Position numbers and translations under genes: made by a program
Origin: Notospermus geniculatus
Lineage: Eukaryota > Nemertea > Pilidiophora > Heteronemertea > Lineidae
Assembly (NCBI GenBank): GCA_002633025.1
Contig: NMRB01000814.1
Span: 204,998 to 268,997, forward strand
DNA: 64,000 nucleotides
Direction: 5' to 3'
The notes under the pieces: generated by a model
The model's input: the letters and a program-made list of their open reading frames with translations, nothing else
What the model was told of the DNA's origin: nothing
Database searches by the model: none
Shown: positions 1 through 11,607 of the stretch, in pieces
Numbering within the stretch: the stretch's first letter is position 1
How the letters are laid out: every line of letters begins with the position of its first letter

Positions 1-123
1 CCCCCCCGGTCACAAATAGGGGCAATCTCCCTGGGGTAAACAGCACCTTATCACAAGCACACTTACGTTTAGCCGATATGGTTTTTTCAAAGACAGGAGA
101 TGTATAAGATATTTTGTCCTGTC
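1..123. other. unassigned left edge
   Basis: I see no gene or clear repeat in this short stretch. It is presumably intron of the phosphatase gene that continues from the left. Confidence 0.4.
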
Positions 124-561
124 TTCTTCTCAACACTAGGTTGTGCCGTCTTTGTCATACTACGTAGATGACATTTTGTCCTTTAGAACATCAACTCTCT
201 CAGTTCTCCTTCTCACCACTAGGCGGTGCTGTTTTCTGTCACACTAGATGACGTCATCAGCTGTCGCAGTTCCACTTGCCACTAATAGGTGGTGCTGTTT
301 TCTGTCGTACTAGATGACGTCAGGTATCACAGTTCTTCTTCTCACCACTAGGTGGTGCTGTTTTCTGTCATACTGGTGACATTATCAACTGTCTTAGTTC
401 TACTTCCCACCATTAGATGGTGCTGTTTTCTGTCGTACTAGAGAGACATCATCAACTGTCTCAATCCTCCCTCTCACCCACCTCTACTTGATGTCGTACT
501 AGATGACATCATCCAGTTGATGACGTCATACTAGATGACATCATCAACTGTCTGTGGGACA

Positions 562-724
562 GTAAGCCGTGTTGCCTTGTACCTTGTTTCTTTGCAAGGG
601 CAAGTAAAAGACCCCATCCAAGTGAGGAACATGAGTAGCTTGAGATGGCCTCTTCCGTACTTCCAGGGCCAATAATGCTATGGCTTCAGCCCTGACGGAA
701 AAAATCAAATACAAATACAAATAC
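562..724 (+). mobile_element. interspersed repeat with AAATAC tail
   Basis: The segment contains GACCCCATCCAAGTGAG and GGCCAATAATGCTATGGC and ends in a short AAATACAAATAC tail. Related copies lie at 31575-31935 and, reversed, at 50858-51005. The simple-sequence tail suggests a SINE-like retroelement, but I found no Pol III boxes, so the class is open. Confidence 0.55.
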
Positions 725-969
725 CCACCTCTACGTGGTGCTGTTTTCTGTCATACTACATAGATGTCAACTTCAACTCTCTCAGTTCTACTTCCCACCA
801 CTAGATGGTGCTGTTTTCTGTCATACTTAACTCATCTGCCCCTAGGTTTGAGCAGATGGTATCTTCTGTTGAAGTTTTCTAAAATCCTTGGAAATACAGC
901 TGTAAATCGGAAAAAATTTGAAGAAACTTTCTTCAGATGGTTCACAGGAACAACCTTTCTTCAAATATT

Positions 970-1169
970 TGTGACCCGGCACAACAAAATGAGTCGGAAG
1001 TCGCACAGAAGAAGACCGAAGTTGACACCAGACAACAACTACAGAAATCAACAAAGTCAAATTTCACAATGGGCAGACAATCCTGAAATCATCGAACCGT
1101 TGGTGTCACCTGGACATGTTCGGTCTTCTTCTGTGCGCATTCCGACTCATTTTGCTGTGCCGGGTCACA
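970..1169. mobile_element. MITE with TGTGACCCGGCACA termini
   Basis: The 200-bp element starts TGTGACCCGGCACAAC and ends with the inverse of that motif. The subterminal AAATGAGTCGG is also inverted. A second copy with the same layout is at 41772-41975. Open frames across both copies are by-products of the repeat. Confidence 0.75.
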
Positions 1170-1640
1170 TTTTTCAATCAGTACCATAGGATGTGAGAAA
1201 ACTTGGACAGAAGATACCATCAGCTGGACTCTGGGGGCAGATGAGTTTATGACATCAACTGTCTTGGTACTCTTTCTCACCACTAGGTGATGCTGTTTTC
1301 TGTCATACTAGATGACATCATCAACTGTCTTGGTACTCTTTCTCACCACTAGATGATGCTGTTTTCAGTCATACTAGATGACATCATCAACTGTCTTCCC
1401 ACCACTAGATGATGCTGTTTTCTGTCATACTAGATGACATTATCGACTGTTTTGGTACTCTTTCTCACCACTAGTTGATGCTGTCTTTGACACTAGATGA
1501 CATTTTGTCCTTGAGAACGTCAACTCTCTCAGTTCTCCTTCTCACCACTAGATAGTGCTGTTTTCTGTCACACTAGATGACATCGTCAACAGTCTTAGTT
1601 CTCCTTCTCACCACTAGGTGGTGCTGTCTTGTGTCCTGTC

Positions 1641-2024
1641 TGATTCACTGTGACTGTTTAAAAACTTCTTTGAACTTTTCTGATCCTCATAAAGCCACCT
1701 AGTGGAGGATCACGGTACCAATCTAAAAGACAGTTTACTGCCTTGTACCATTAGATGGCAGATGTGTTTACATACCTGTATTTGCTCCCGTAATGCGATA
1801 AACAAAATTTGTACTTTCCAAGTGTCTCCATCTTGCGGTGTATAATGATATAATAATGATTTGTATTGTCCATTGTGATTGTTGTTTTAGAGTCTTCCTG
1901 TTGTAACAAGGTCGAATCGAGCGCCTACACGAGATATGAATCAGGTATTTTAACCAGTAACGGTATCAACATTGTTTACGGATGTGTTTGGCAATTTCCT
2001 GGATCAATGGAACAACTGAAAAGA
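1641..2024. other. intron, nothing identified
   Basis: No open frame, strong repeat or RNA signal is visible here. It is probably intronic DNA of the PTPN gene. Confidence 0.4.
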
Positions 2025-2430
2025 TGACTTCTGGAAACTGATATCATGTGTTGGGAACTGATATCATTTGTTGGAAACTGATATCATTTGCTGGATACTG
2101 ATATCATTTGCTGGAAACTGATATCATTTGCTGGAAACTGATGTCATGTGTTGGAAACTGATATCATTTGTCGGAAACTGATATCATTTGTTGGAAACCA
2201 ATGTCATTTGTTGGAAACTGATATCATTTGTAGGAAAATGAAGTCGTTTGTTTAAAATTGATGTTATTTGTTGAAAACTGACATCATTTGTAAGAAATTG
2301 TCAGATGTCATCTGTCGTAAACCGATATAATATGTTGGAAAATGATGTCATTTGCTGGAAATTGATGTCATTCGTTGGAAACTGCGGACATCATTTGTTG
2401 GAAACTGATGTATTTGGTCGGAAACTGAAG
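2025..2430. repeat. 20-bp minisatellite
   Basis: About twenty copies of a unit close to GGAAACTGATATCATTTGTT run head to tail. A shortened stretch of the same array occurs at 12328-12480, at the start of the second copy of the large duplication, so this array may mark the duplication breakpoint. Confidence 0.85.
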
Positions 2431-2705
2431 TAATATATGGGACACTATAATACTAAATTCTTTTGAAATCCTTTCCAAGTTTCATTGATCCATGACTTGT
2501 CAAAACAGAGGTAAAAAAATTTGATAAATTGATTATTAATATCAAATCTTTGGTGAAAGTTTTTTTTCTAGGGTTAGCTTCTTTGGCGGTTTACTGTGTT
2601 CTCTTTCTGTCAGAATCTCTGTTATGTCGATGAAACACGGTCTGTCTTCTTTGAATACTAATGATACTCAAATACAAGTTCACTGTGAGGTTTTAATAAA
2701 TGAAA

Positions 2706-3122
2706 CATACCGTATACGCATATATTTTCACGGCTAAAATATTTAGCGGTTGGGGTCCGAAAGTATACCTTTTCGCGTGGATAAATATTCACGGTTGGGG
2801 TTCGATGTGAGATTTCAAAAACACTGCGTTTTCAATGCAGGTGAGTGTGTAGCGCATGCATTTGAAAGCGTGAACATGGTGAACAGAGCGGGCCGGTCGG
2901 AGTAAGTGAGTCGAAATAATCAAACTTACCAACACTACGGGAACTTTATTTGGCGGGGCGCCATGATAGCTGCGTGATTGACAGAATGTCACGTGTTACG
3001 GGATCATCGGCGATTTGCTAACTGGTTCGCTTGTAGGCCTAATAGAATTTGCGGGGGTATTGACCAATTCGCGATTTTCACGGTAATTTTTATTCGCGAA
3101 AATATTTGCGTATACTGTATAG
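2706..3122. mobile_element. TIR element, TACGCAAATATTTTCGCG type
   Basis: The termini are inverted and contain GTATACGCAAATATT-like sequence followed by CGCG. Internal DNA is shared with 13097-13497 in duplication copy 2. A more distant relative is at 26548-26760. No transposase frame is seen. Confidence 0.65.
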
Positions 3123-3513
3123 TATTAATGAAACAAGGGCCTAGGTCAATGAGGAACCCGTGTGATGTTTATCCTGACAGGTTGGCGCAGTGAGCGGTGT
3201 GACCGCTGCGACGTCATTGACAAGTGGTGATGTTGCGTTGTGGAAAAATGGCCTGTGCATCTTCCTACAGGAATTATTTAATGAGACAAAAATCTTGCCT
3301 TTATTGCCATCCTGTCTCTTCATTTTAGGGGAAAAACAATGAAATTGCACAAATTTTCATCTGCGACAAGATGATAAAAATAATATATCAGGTGACCAAA
3401 ACAATAGGGTTGTTTTCACCGCAGAAATTAATCGAAATAATGTTAGAAAAAAGAGACTTTGGTTGCACCGTTCACAGCGCCGTGTCATGATGTTAGCTCA
3501 CTCCGGTTCCCCA

Positions 3514-4262
3514 TTGAACACCTAAGGGCACAGAGATTCGGGCTAAAGGCGCTGCTCCACTTGACAGCTTTTTCGCACAAGTTGGGTCTCAATGGGCAAC
3601 TCAACTATGAGCAGTTGTTTATGTCATTGGTCCCAGCGTAAGCTGTGAGGAACAATGGTGAATTGCCCATTGTGAGCCAACTTCTGTGAGAAAACTCTCA
3701 CGTGGAGAGGTGCCTTAAGAGATGACATAGCCAAGTCCCGGGCCCCCACTCAGGTGTCAACCATACCGCATGCTCGTTCCAATTTTCACGGGAAAAGAGG
3801 TCATTTTCGGCAGCAGTCTCCGGGGAAAAATTCCCGAAAAACACTTAAAATAGGGGTACTTTGAATGACTTTTCTCCCGAAAAATTCTTTAAAAGGGGGC
3901 AAAAGTTTCTCTTCCCAAAAAAATAATAAAAAGGGGTATGAAAGTCCTATTCTCAGTGAAAAAGCTTGTAAAAAAGGGGGTGAAAATCCCTTGGTTCATT
4001 CAAAATTAGGGTGTCTAATTGCATAAAAATCCCGAAAAAAGGGGAAAAATATCTTGGTTCCTTCCATATGGGGTCTAACTGGATGAAAAAAGCCCGCAGA
4101 AAGGGGTGGAAAATTTTCCTTGGTTCCTTCCATAAGGGGGTCCTTTTCAAACTCAGGAACAAGCATATGTGTACCCTAAAATTAAGGAGTTTATCTCGCT
4201 AGGGATTAGTGGTTGGAGGAGGAACCAGTCCAAAGGATGACACTCTGGTTTTGCAGAGTGTA
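3514..4262. mobile_element. insertion present only in duplication copy 1
   Basis: Copy 2 passes directly from its equivalent of 3513 to 4263 (near 13725-13760), so about 750 bp is extra here. Its left part (about 3525-3720) has inverted ends with GTTGG and CAATGGGCAA. The rest is a low-complexity mix of AAAAAGGGG and TTCCC motifs that yields meaningless frames. Confidence 0.6.
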
Positions 4263-5029
4263 ATTAATATTAAGTAATATTAATTTTGACTTATTCAAGG
4301 ACTGATCAGTAAATGGTGTACGAAACTTCGCACGAAATGTGTCAGTTCTTGAACTGGTTGTAATAATAGCACTTGCACATACATGTATCTTGAGCAAACG
4401 TTGGTGGATTTTGCATTCCTGTTGCAAAGAACGCCATTGCTTTGCAGACCTCCCGTTGATATAGAGCTTGTGCGGATGATGTCATCACAGAAAAATCGGC
4501 CAGCTTGATGGTCAAATTGACGTCAAATGACGTCGTCGACCCACATGATGCATTTTGTCGTCGGTGCAAGTGGAGTGTGTAACTTCAACCATGATGTGAT
4601 CTACACGTGGCACAATTTGTCGTGGACGTCAGTGTGGTGGACCGCTGATCAAAAGTGACGTCATTAAATGAGCCACTGCACAAGCTCGATTGGGATCAAG
4701 AAAAGCTAATTTTGCACCTTCTCGCGAGAGAACTTCAGAATTAACCATCGGTGACGCCTATTTAGCTTAGAACACACAATCTCTTGGCTACAAATTAACT
4801 ATGTCTCGTGTACGTCTTGGGGCCTCGGTGATTTTTCAGTGGTGATGGTACTCGAATTGTGCTGTCTTCGTCGAGTTCTGAACGGTGACCTCTCCCAGTA
4901 TTTCTGCTAGAGGGTACTAGGGTACTTAGCTCGCCCTCAACGGAACAGAAAAAGGTCTTGAATTTAATAGGGTTTTTGCTGATTTTGAAAAAAAACTGGT
5001 ACCCTTAAAAAATTTGTGGTAGAGACCCT

Positions 5030-5158
5030 GGGTCGATTTTACAAAGTGTGTTTAAGACTTAGACGCGTGTAACTTCATCAAATACATGGGGGAAGTGTGT
5101 GCATTTAGTAAAGTTACACGCGTCTAAGTCTTAAACACCCTTTGTGAAATCGGCCCCT
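5030..5158. mobile_element. short foldback MITE, ACGCGTCTAAGTCTTAA type
   Basis: The arms GTTTAAGACTTAGACGCG and its inverse enclose a short loop. The same element occurs at 14510-14637 (the duplicate) and independently at 32669-32807. Confidence 0.75.
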
Positions 5159-5198
5159 TGTCTTTGATGTCGAGAGCACTTCTGGTTACTTGTCGGAT

Positions 5199-5323
5199 CA
5201 ATGGGTCATATGAATAAAGACTAGCAAATGCTTTTACTTCAACTTTGTACTGCATTGCTTAGTGCATTTGCATTGCAAAATTCAAGTAAAAGCATTTGCT
5301 AGTCTTTATTCATATGACCCATT
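5199..5323. mobile_element. short foldback MITE, ATGGGTCATATGAATAAAG
   Basis: A 125-bp element whose arms, each over 35 bp and including CATATGAATAAAGACTAG, are inverted and nearly perfect. The duplicate lies at 14680-14804. Confidence 0.8.
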
Positions 5324-5614
5324 GTCCAAGAATTGATTCGTCATCTCGATAATGTCATTTATCAACTGTGCGATTGTGAGAGCCATCTGGTGGTGGAGTG
5401 GAGAACAAGAAGGGATTATGTGTCAGGAGATGTGTCATCATACCAAGAAGACCCTTTGGGTGGAACCCTAATCAAAATGACGCAACCATCTGAATCAGCT
5501 GGAGAAGATTTCAAAGCTCAGCCATGATTGACGGATACGTTTTGTACCTGTTCAGTTCATTCCTTGTTTGCGCTCCTGTCTTTCTGCTCATCGTAGGTCC
5601 TTCTTTCTCCACAG

Positions 5615-5830
5615 GGTGGTGCTGATCAGGGGATGCCCATCATCGTGTCGCGGGTGGCGCCGAACACTCCCGCCGATCTGTGTATCCCGAGACTTAACGA
5701 GGGCGACCAGGTCCTGTACATCAACGGGCGCGACGTCTCGCAGCACACGCACGAGCAAGTGGTCATGTTTATTCGGGCGTCACGTGAGACGCATTCGGGG
5801 GAATTGGTGCACTTGTCGTTCGACCAAACG
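5615..5830 (+). pseudogene. PTPN4: PTPN3/4 PDZ exon, copy 1, frameshifted
   Basis: This exon encodes the C-terminal part of a PDZ domain. It follows the acceptor TTTCTCCACAG and ends at the donor ACG/GTAAGT. The frame opens with GGADQG and reads [17 protein letters not shown], as in PTPN4-type PDZ domains. Compared with 15093-15306 it carries two extra bases (CA) in the last beta-strand codons: GGTGCACTTGTCG against GGTGCTTGTCG. The insertion destroys LVVRPN and, after splicing to 8682, leads to a TAG within eight codons. Otherwise the two exons differ by one silent base (CAG/CAA). The lesion may be real decay or a sequence error. Confidence 0.85.
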
Positions 5831-5855
5831 GTAAGTCTGCGTTGGAGAAGGTCTT

Positions 5856-6134
5856 AAGCTAGCCGCACACAGACGAATACCCCTCAGACACATTTGGCAC
5901 AGCTGTATTTAAAATGGTTGAGACACGAAATTTGGCAGTGTGCTTGATTTTGCAGCCATGTTTCTGCCAGCGCCCTGTGGTTCTGCCATATTCCTTAATT
6001 CCAATCGGTTTGGTACTTTGTGCAGCCGCACACGGTAGCGCAGCTTTATTCTGGAATCAGCCAAATTGGTTACGCCCCAAATAAAGTTTGGCCAAATTCG
6101 TCTGAGTGTTATTCCTCTGTGTGCGGCTATCTTT
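5856..6134. mobile_element. TIR element, AGCCGCACACAGACGAATA
   Basis: Inverted ends (AGCCGCACACAGACGAATA at the left, its near inverse at the right) enclose about 230 bp. It begins about 25 bp after the PDZ exon donor. The duplicate is 15333-15611. Confidence 0.7.
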
Positions 6135-6162
6135 AGTGTTGGCAGTCAGTGTTTAGATTGTC

Positions 6163-6480
6163 AGGGTTTCCGCCAGAAGGGAGAATGGGGAGAATTCCAT
6201 GCCCAAGAAAAATAAGATAAATCCATCCCCAAATTTTTCAGAAAGAATGGATTTTTTTTCTCTTTAAATCTTGTCTTTTTTCTTTTCAAAACATCATATT
6301 ATTATACCATCATGTTATCTTGAAGTCCATGTACAATGTTGTGTGAAAAAAATCCAAATAAAAAATCAAAAAAATTTTTTTTTCAAAAAACATTTTTTTG
6401 AAAAAAATTTGTTTGAAAAATTTTTTTTGAAATTTTTTTGGCCCATCCCCAAATTTTTTTTTCCGGCGGACACCTTGATT
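6163..6480. mobile_element. A/T-rich element starting CAGGGTTTCCGCC
   Basis: The left end reads CAGGGTTTCCGCCAGA and the right end CCGGCGGACACCTTG, a short imperfect inverted pair of hAT-like appearance. The interior is dominated by A and T runs. It is absent from duplication copy 2. The related start CAGGGTTTCCGCCAGAG occurs at 63038. Confidence 0.5.
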
Positions 6481-6499
6481 TTTTAGGTGTTTATTGTGC

Positions 6500-6772
6500 T
6501 GGTAACAGTGGAGTGGTGTTAAAGGGACTCTAGAGGCAGCTCGCTATTAGGCTACTTACAGTACTTCCACTATGCAACAGGTGGCGCTAGTAACCATGAA
6601 CTCATGAATTGTGGATCAAATGTTGACATTGATGAAATTTTACTTCCAAAATGATGCCCAAGTTGGATCCTCGTGCCACCAATTCAGTGTTAGGAATCAC
6701 ATCAATATGCACTAAAAAGCTGCCTCTTGAGGACCTTTAGGCCACGCTGTAACACCACTCCATTTGTTACCA
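6500..6772. mobile_element. TIR element, GGTAACAGTGGAGTGGTG
   Basis: The ends GGTAACAGTGGAGTGGTG and CACTCCATTTGTTACC are inverted, and a second inverted pair (GAGGCAGC / GCTGCCTC) lies just inside. It is absent from copy 2 of the duplication. Confidence 0.6.
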
Positions 6773-7147
6773 GAGAGGGGTATGTCAGTTGGGGGGGGGG
6801 AGGAGGGCATTATTGCTCATCGTGTGGAAAAGGGTGCATCTTTCTTTGGAATTATTGAGAAAAATAATCCACTGTTGATCAAGATAAAATTTTCAGGGTG
6901 CCACGGCAAAACGAAAGCGCGCGAATTTGCACTTACCTTCGATGTCTCAGTGAATTTCGAGCCCTGCCGTAACCACCCACTATAAGATAGTATAGCATCA
7001 CTATACTATAAAAGGATAGCTCAGATTATATTAGTAATAGGTGATAGTAGGATTTTAAAAGGTCACATTGGAAATGGATGAGCTGATTAAAGGTCAATTA
7101 GTGATGAGATCACATTGCATGATGGATTGTATAGAATGTAAAGTTAA

Positions 7148-7517
7148 AGGGAGACATGCGAAAAATATTGCCCGGCGGGCACAAGTTGTCTGAGCTGTAG
7201 CGCCATCTGTTAAAACACGGTAACACTACGCTATATCACAGGCCCCTGTAGAGCTATTAGTGAGCTTAGAACACGTATGTAACCAAAAAACACTAGTTTG
7301 TAAGAAACACACCCCGAGCTCACGAATTTATGAGCTCATGGTGTGTTTTTAGATACGTGTTGTGTTTTTTAGATACGTTTGGTTAGAAAAGTGTTCTTAA
7401 CTCACTGATAGCTCTACAGACGCCTGTGATATAGCGTAGTGTCACCGTGTATTAACAGACGGCGCTACAACTCAGACAACTTGTGCCCACCGGGCAATAT
7501 TTTCCGCATGTCTCCCT
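7148..7517. mobile_element. foldback MITE with TTAA target site
   Basis: The 370-bp element has arms of roughly 180 bp, starts AGGGAGACATGCG and ends with its inverse. TTAA flanks both sides (7144-7147, 7518-7521). Copy 2 of the duplication has the empty site with a single TTAA near 16197. TTAA sites are the hallmark of piggyBac-type insertion. No coding capacity is seen. Confidence 0.85.
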
Positions 7518-7701
7518 TTAACTTTTTCTGAGTAACTTGCGTCCCTCTACCGATTCTCAATTCATCAATTGATCCATATTTAGAAGCAATACAACATCGT
7601 GAATAAGCAAAAGCGATATTGTTCAGAAAGCGGTGCACTTTACCGCCACACCTTTGCGTAGCTGTTCATCAGTTCATGTCATCACCCATCTTCACTTTAT
7701 A

Positions 7702-7880
7702 ATAATAAGCAAGAAGTCAATCTCCAGAATTCACGAATTTTCGACCCCAACCGGGGTCTTTTTCAAGTGGAACTTTACAATCTGAAACTCTAGAAAAGAC
7801 TGTCTTTTCTAGAGTTTCAGATTGTAAAGTTCCACTTGAAAAAGACCCCGGTTGGGGTCGATTGACTTCTTGCTTATTAT
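7702..7880. mobile_element. near-perfect palindromic MITE
   Basis: Arms containing GACCCCAACCGGGGTC and AACTTTACAATCTGAAAC fold back with almost no loop. The duplicate at 16382-16581 keeps the full right arm, whereas this copy has lost about 20 bp of it. A one-armed fragment lies at 39907-40000. Confidence 0.85.
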
Positions 7881-7924
7881 CATTTTGTGTGTCAATTTTG
7901 TGCTATTCTGTATCTTGTCTTCAC

Positions 7925-8430
7925 TTTATAAGATCCTAAAGCGGAAGGTTCCTGAAGCGGTTCATGTGACCACCCATTCTCGCTGTATAAGGTTCCTAAA
8001 GCAGTTCATGTGACCACCCCCATTCTTGGCCTACAAGGTTCCTAAAGCGGTTCATGTGACCACCTCCATTCTTGGCATATAAGGTTCCTAAAGCAGTTCC
8101 TGTGACCACCAGTTCTTTATCTACAAGGTACTAAAGTGGTTCATATGACCACAAATTCTTTGCTGACAAGGATCCTAAAGCGATTCATGTGACCATCAAT
8201 TCTTGGCCTACAAGGTTCCCATATGCGATTTGTGTGACCAATTCCATTCTCGGCCTGCAAAGGTTCCTAAAGCAGTTCATGTGACAACCCCCATTCTTGG
8301 CCTATAAAGGTTCCAAAAGCAGTTCATGTGGTGACCACCAATTGTTGGTCTACAAGGTTCCTAAAACGGTTCATGTGATCAACGATTCAATTGGTGACCA
8401 CCAATTCTTGGCCTACCTAAAATGGTTCTT
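7925..8430. repeat. intronic minisatellite, about 45 bp unit
   Basis: A unit close to AAGGTTCCTAAAGCGG + TTCATGTGACCACC + CATTCTTGGCCTA repeats about eleven times. The array lies in the intron between the PDZ and linker exons. The second copy at 16625-17445 has clearly more units. Confidence 0.85.
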
Positions 8431-8445
8431 GTAACCAACGATTCT

Positions 8446-8562
8446 TGCCTTATGAGGGAGGCCCTTCAGAGGCCTGCCTCATAAGGCATGAGGGAGGCCC
8501 TTCAGAGGCCTACCTCATAAGGCATGAGGGAGGCCCTTCAGAGGCCTGCCTCATAAGGCAGA
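8446..8562. repeat. GAGGCCTGCCTCATAAGGC direct repeats
   Basis: Three near-identical units of about 36 bp, each itself partly palindromic (GAGGCC, GCCTCATAAGGC). Copy 2 of the duplication holds only a remnant near 17455-17475, so the expansion postdates divergence of the copies. Confidence 0.75.
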
Positions 8563-8681
8563 ACTTGTAAGACCTCTGCTGCTAGGGAGGCTGATAATCA
8601 TAGTGCCATTATGAGTCTACTATTGTGTCTCCCAAAACAGTCTTTTGACAAAATATGCATAATTTCGACTTTCTTTTCCAG

Positions 8682-8930
8682 TTTACGTTGGGGATGACAC
8701 AATAGAAGAACCCGACTTTCAATACATCCCGGACACTCATCACATATCAAGTACGTTACCTCAGTCGGACTTGCTGGGTGGTTCACTCATGCTCCTGCAG
8801 GAGGCTTTGGAGTCGGGGGCTGCTTTGGCGCAGTTTGAGCAACTTTATAGGAAGAAGCCGGGAATGACGATGCATGCTGCAAGGCAGTCAGAAAATATAC
8901 CCAAAAATAGATATCGTGACATATCACCTT
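8682..8930 (+). CDS. PTPN4: PTPN3/4 linker exon, copy 1
   Basis: A 249-nt exon joining the PDZ domain to the phosphatase domain. It follows the acceptor CTTTTCCAG and stops at the donor CCTT/GTAAGT. It reads [17 protein letters not shown], then a region with [11 protein letters not shown], then KNRYRDISP, the conserved entry to the PTP fold. It differs from 17598-17846 only by silent changes that I can see. Because the PDZ exon before it is frameshifted, this copy would be read out of frame unless it is spliced differently; its own frame is intact. Confidence 0.8.
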
Positions 8931-8964
8931 GTAAGTATCATCTAGGCCTACAACGTTTACAGTA

Positions 8965-9396
8965 GGGCCCGTTTAGACGACCAGCCAAAAGCCACATCAG
9001 ATTCGATCCGATCAAACCATATTCTGGACCGGATTTGTTCCTAGATTTTGGGTAGCGTTTACACACGCATGTTAATCTGGTCACAAAGACATCAAATTAC
9101 CCTTGTGGAACTCTCCACAGCAAGTGCGGTCAGTGGAGGAGGAAAAACCACATCAGTGCGCATGCACGCAGGTTGGATGAATCCGGATTCGGGTCAAATT
9201 TGCGTTTAGACGAGAGTTTTAATCTGGTTATATGTGGTCTAATGCGGTCGAATGTGGATTCGGGACCAGCAAAATCGCTGGTCCATTTCAAATCCACATT
9301 GGACCGCATTGGGTAGCGTTTACATGCAAGAATTTTGAACCACAATTGGATTCGATCGGATCGCATGTGGATTTTTGCCTGTCGTCTAAACGGCCG
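8965..9396. mobile_element. TIR element, GGCCCGTTTAGACGAC
   Basis: Inverted ends with CCGTTTAGACGAC and internal repeats of ATGTGGATTCGG / ATCCGATC. The duplicate is 17881-18322. The interior gives short frames in both copies that I do not regard as genes. Confidence 0.7.
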
Positions 9397-10113
9397 TAAT
9401 AATTTCATGTGATGTCAACTTTTTGGGGTCTTCAGGTGCGTGAGTCTGCTCTGGATGATGAATGATGAATTATGTGGAGGCCTTGATATTTATCATCTAA
9501 ATGATCTTCCTTCAAATATTAGTCTGGATTGGCACATTCTGCACCAAAACATTTGTGTGCGTATGTTCGTGAAAAAACATAGCGGGTTCGATTACTTACA
9601 CCGGCCAGGCACTCGCTCTTTCTCAGACATGCACATTGGCGGCCAATAAAAGAACGCTGTCATGTAGTTGGACCCTAAAAGTGTCACGGCGGATATGCTC
9701 TGATTGGCTGATTGTCCGCCATGATACTTTACTTCTCAGCGTTTGAGTTCTTTTGCATGCTGATGTATGCGAGGGCTGTGTGTTCATCTACAACAGAAGT
9801 GACATCATGCTCTGCATGCTGGGATACTTCCTGAAGTAACCGGCTCAGGGGGAGGGTTAGTTGCGCCTGGCGCGACAGGCCCGACGTGGAGAACTTCCGG
9901 TAAATAAAATGCTGTCGTGCCAGGCTGGTGTAGGCGGAAGTAAGAAATAGAACACGCTAAAACAGATTTGTTGTGTGCATAAACAGAGATATAGTGTGCA
10001 TCAATAGATGTGTGGTGTGCTTATCAACTTCAAAGGACTGTGGAAGTCTATCGCTAAAAAATCTGGTGGTTTCATTTCACTGCAACTTATCCCTCTTCCT
10101 TTCCTCTTTCCAG

Positions 10114-10181
10114 ACGACCAAACACGGGTCAAATTAAAGTCCAGTCCATCAGGGGACTACATAAATGCAAACCTTGTACAT
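10114..10181 (+). CDS. PTPN4: PTPN3/4 68-nt PTP exon, copy 1
   Basis: A short exon between CTCTTTCCAG and the donor CAT/GTAAGT. With the preceding split codon it encodes [23 protein letters not shown], the pTyr-loop strand of the PTP domain (shown here as one exon of 23 codons: [14 protein letters not shown]). It matches 19191-19258 except for a silent base. No copy-1 partner exists for the next exon, so copy 1 would have to splice across copy 2. Confidence 0.8.
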
Positions 10182-10229
10182 GTAAGTATGAGTATAAGTA
10201 TGAGTACCCCCGTTATATATACTCCACAA

Positions 10230-11415
10230 GCAGACTTTTCAATGGGGAACCGGCGTGCCAAAAGGAGGCGCTGGGGAAAAACTCAGTTTTAACACAAAAG
10301 CGCATGCGTTGCGACGTTGAAAACAACATTGACATTTGTGACGTTGTACAATGCGTCATTCAGAATCAATGACGTTGCTCTTCGGTCTGTTATTTATGCT
10401 AAAATAGTCAATTTTATCGATGAAATTCAACATGTTCCTGCTTGAATTTTCGTTTGAAAACATTCAGATACATTGAGTCAGTCCTGTACTTGATGATGAA
10501 TGTGTAAAATTCGGAATTCAATGGACTGCTTCAGGAAGGGGCAAACCTACACTCGGCCCCAGTTTGTATCCTACGTCCCGGTTTCCTACACACTGGCACT
10601 TTTGGGCCTCAAAAGCCGTGAACACCACTAGATGGCACTCCACTGGGCTCCAGCCAATCACCACGCTTTCTCACTCATAATTCCCGCGGAAATTACTCCC
10701 AGGAAAAACCCAACCTCGTCCCCAGGGGTATAGTTCGCTCAGACAACCATGGACCACTCGCCATATTATCAACCTGGAAACGAGGTTAAGAAAACCGAAG
10801 GACCCGTGCTGCCATCACGCGGCCGTCATGACTGTTAATCTCTAAAAGAGCCAGACGCGGAGTGTGATTTACCGAAGGGGTGAGCCCGTAGCGTCTGGCC
10901 AAGCGAGACTAGGGCAAACCTGGCCCGCCTTGTAATTTGTCCCTCAGATGCTGGGAAATCACACCGACAACCGACTAGATTTCGAAATTTTCTGGGGGAG
11001 AACATGTGTGAAGCCGTGGCTTCACACCTTTGGTGCTTGCCTTCATCGGTCCTTCTGTGCCCCCCCCCCCTTACCAGAATCCGCCCGTTTTCCTAGACCA
11101 CCTCACATTTTACAAGTGAAACAAAGAAGATGGAAAGTATCTTTTCTTCCTGTTGGCCAGATATTTGATTCTGTTCATTGTTATCTGACTTCAGTTCATT
11201 CCATATCCAATTGGCCGATATCTCCGCAACAGCTGGGTCGAATTTGACATACCGTACATCAATCGATTTGTCTTTTTTGCCGGTACGGCCATCATCGCTG
11301 TCATTTTCCCTATAAACGTGACAGAAAAAAGTTCTTTCACCAATCACAGTTCGTGTTTACGGCTGAAATGGTGGCCATTTCGAAAAGACGCAATGCATCT
11401 CGCACGTGTAAACTG
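10230..11415. other. insert unique to duplication copy 1
   Basis: In copy 2 the matching place is only about 100 bp (19315-19425). The extra DNA contains a GTGTGAAGCCGTGGCTTC hairpin near 11007, a C-run at 11061-11070 and a piece resembling the following duplicated block in inverse order (GATATCTCCGCAACAGC at 11218 against its inverse near 11555). No gene is recognised. Confidence 0.5.
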
Positions 11416-11607
11416 CACTGAACACCATGGCGAAATGAAATGGGTTTTGAGAAAGGGATCCGTTATGTCGGCCTTACGCGAAAAATGAAGATAGCAGAAA
11501 GATACCGACAAGAAAGACAAGTCAATTGATGTATGGTATGTCGAATTTGACCCAGCCGTTGCAGAGATATCGGCTGAGAACCTCGCGCCAATCGGATGTG
11601 GAATTAA

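Larger units (their letters stand above)
124..1640. repeat. minisatellite, 75-80 bp unit, interrupted
   Basis: A 75-80 bp unit containing CACTAGGTGGTGCTG and TACTAGATGACATCATC recurs at 124-560, 725-830 and 1240-1640. Two mobile elements (562-724 and 970-1169) split the array. The units differ by point changes and small indels, so the array is not freshly amplified. Confidence 0.8.

Noticed and set aside
764-1189. 141-codon frame with a similar one at 41773-42132
   Set aside because: The similarity is due to two copies of the TGTGACCCGGCACA MITE, not to a protein.
5333-5527. Short frame upstream of the PDZ exon, retained at 14811-15074
   Set aside because: It is kept only because the whole block is duplicated recently; the copies end differently and no domain or splice signal supports an exon.
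7925-8430. Regular repeats considered as a CRISPR array
   Set aside because: Units are contiguous without unique spacers, and the window is plainly eukaryotic.
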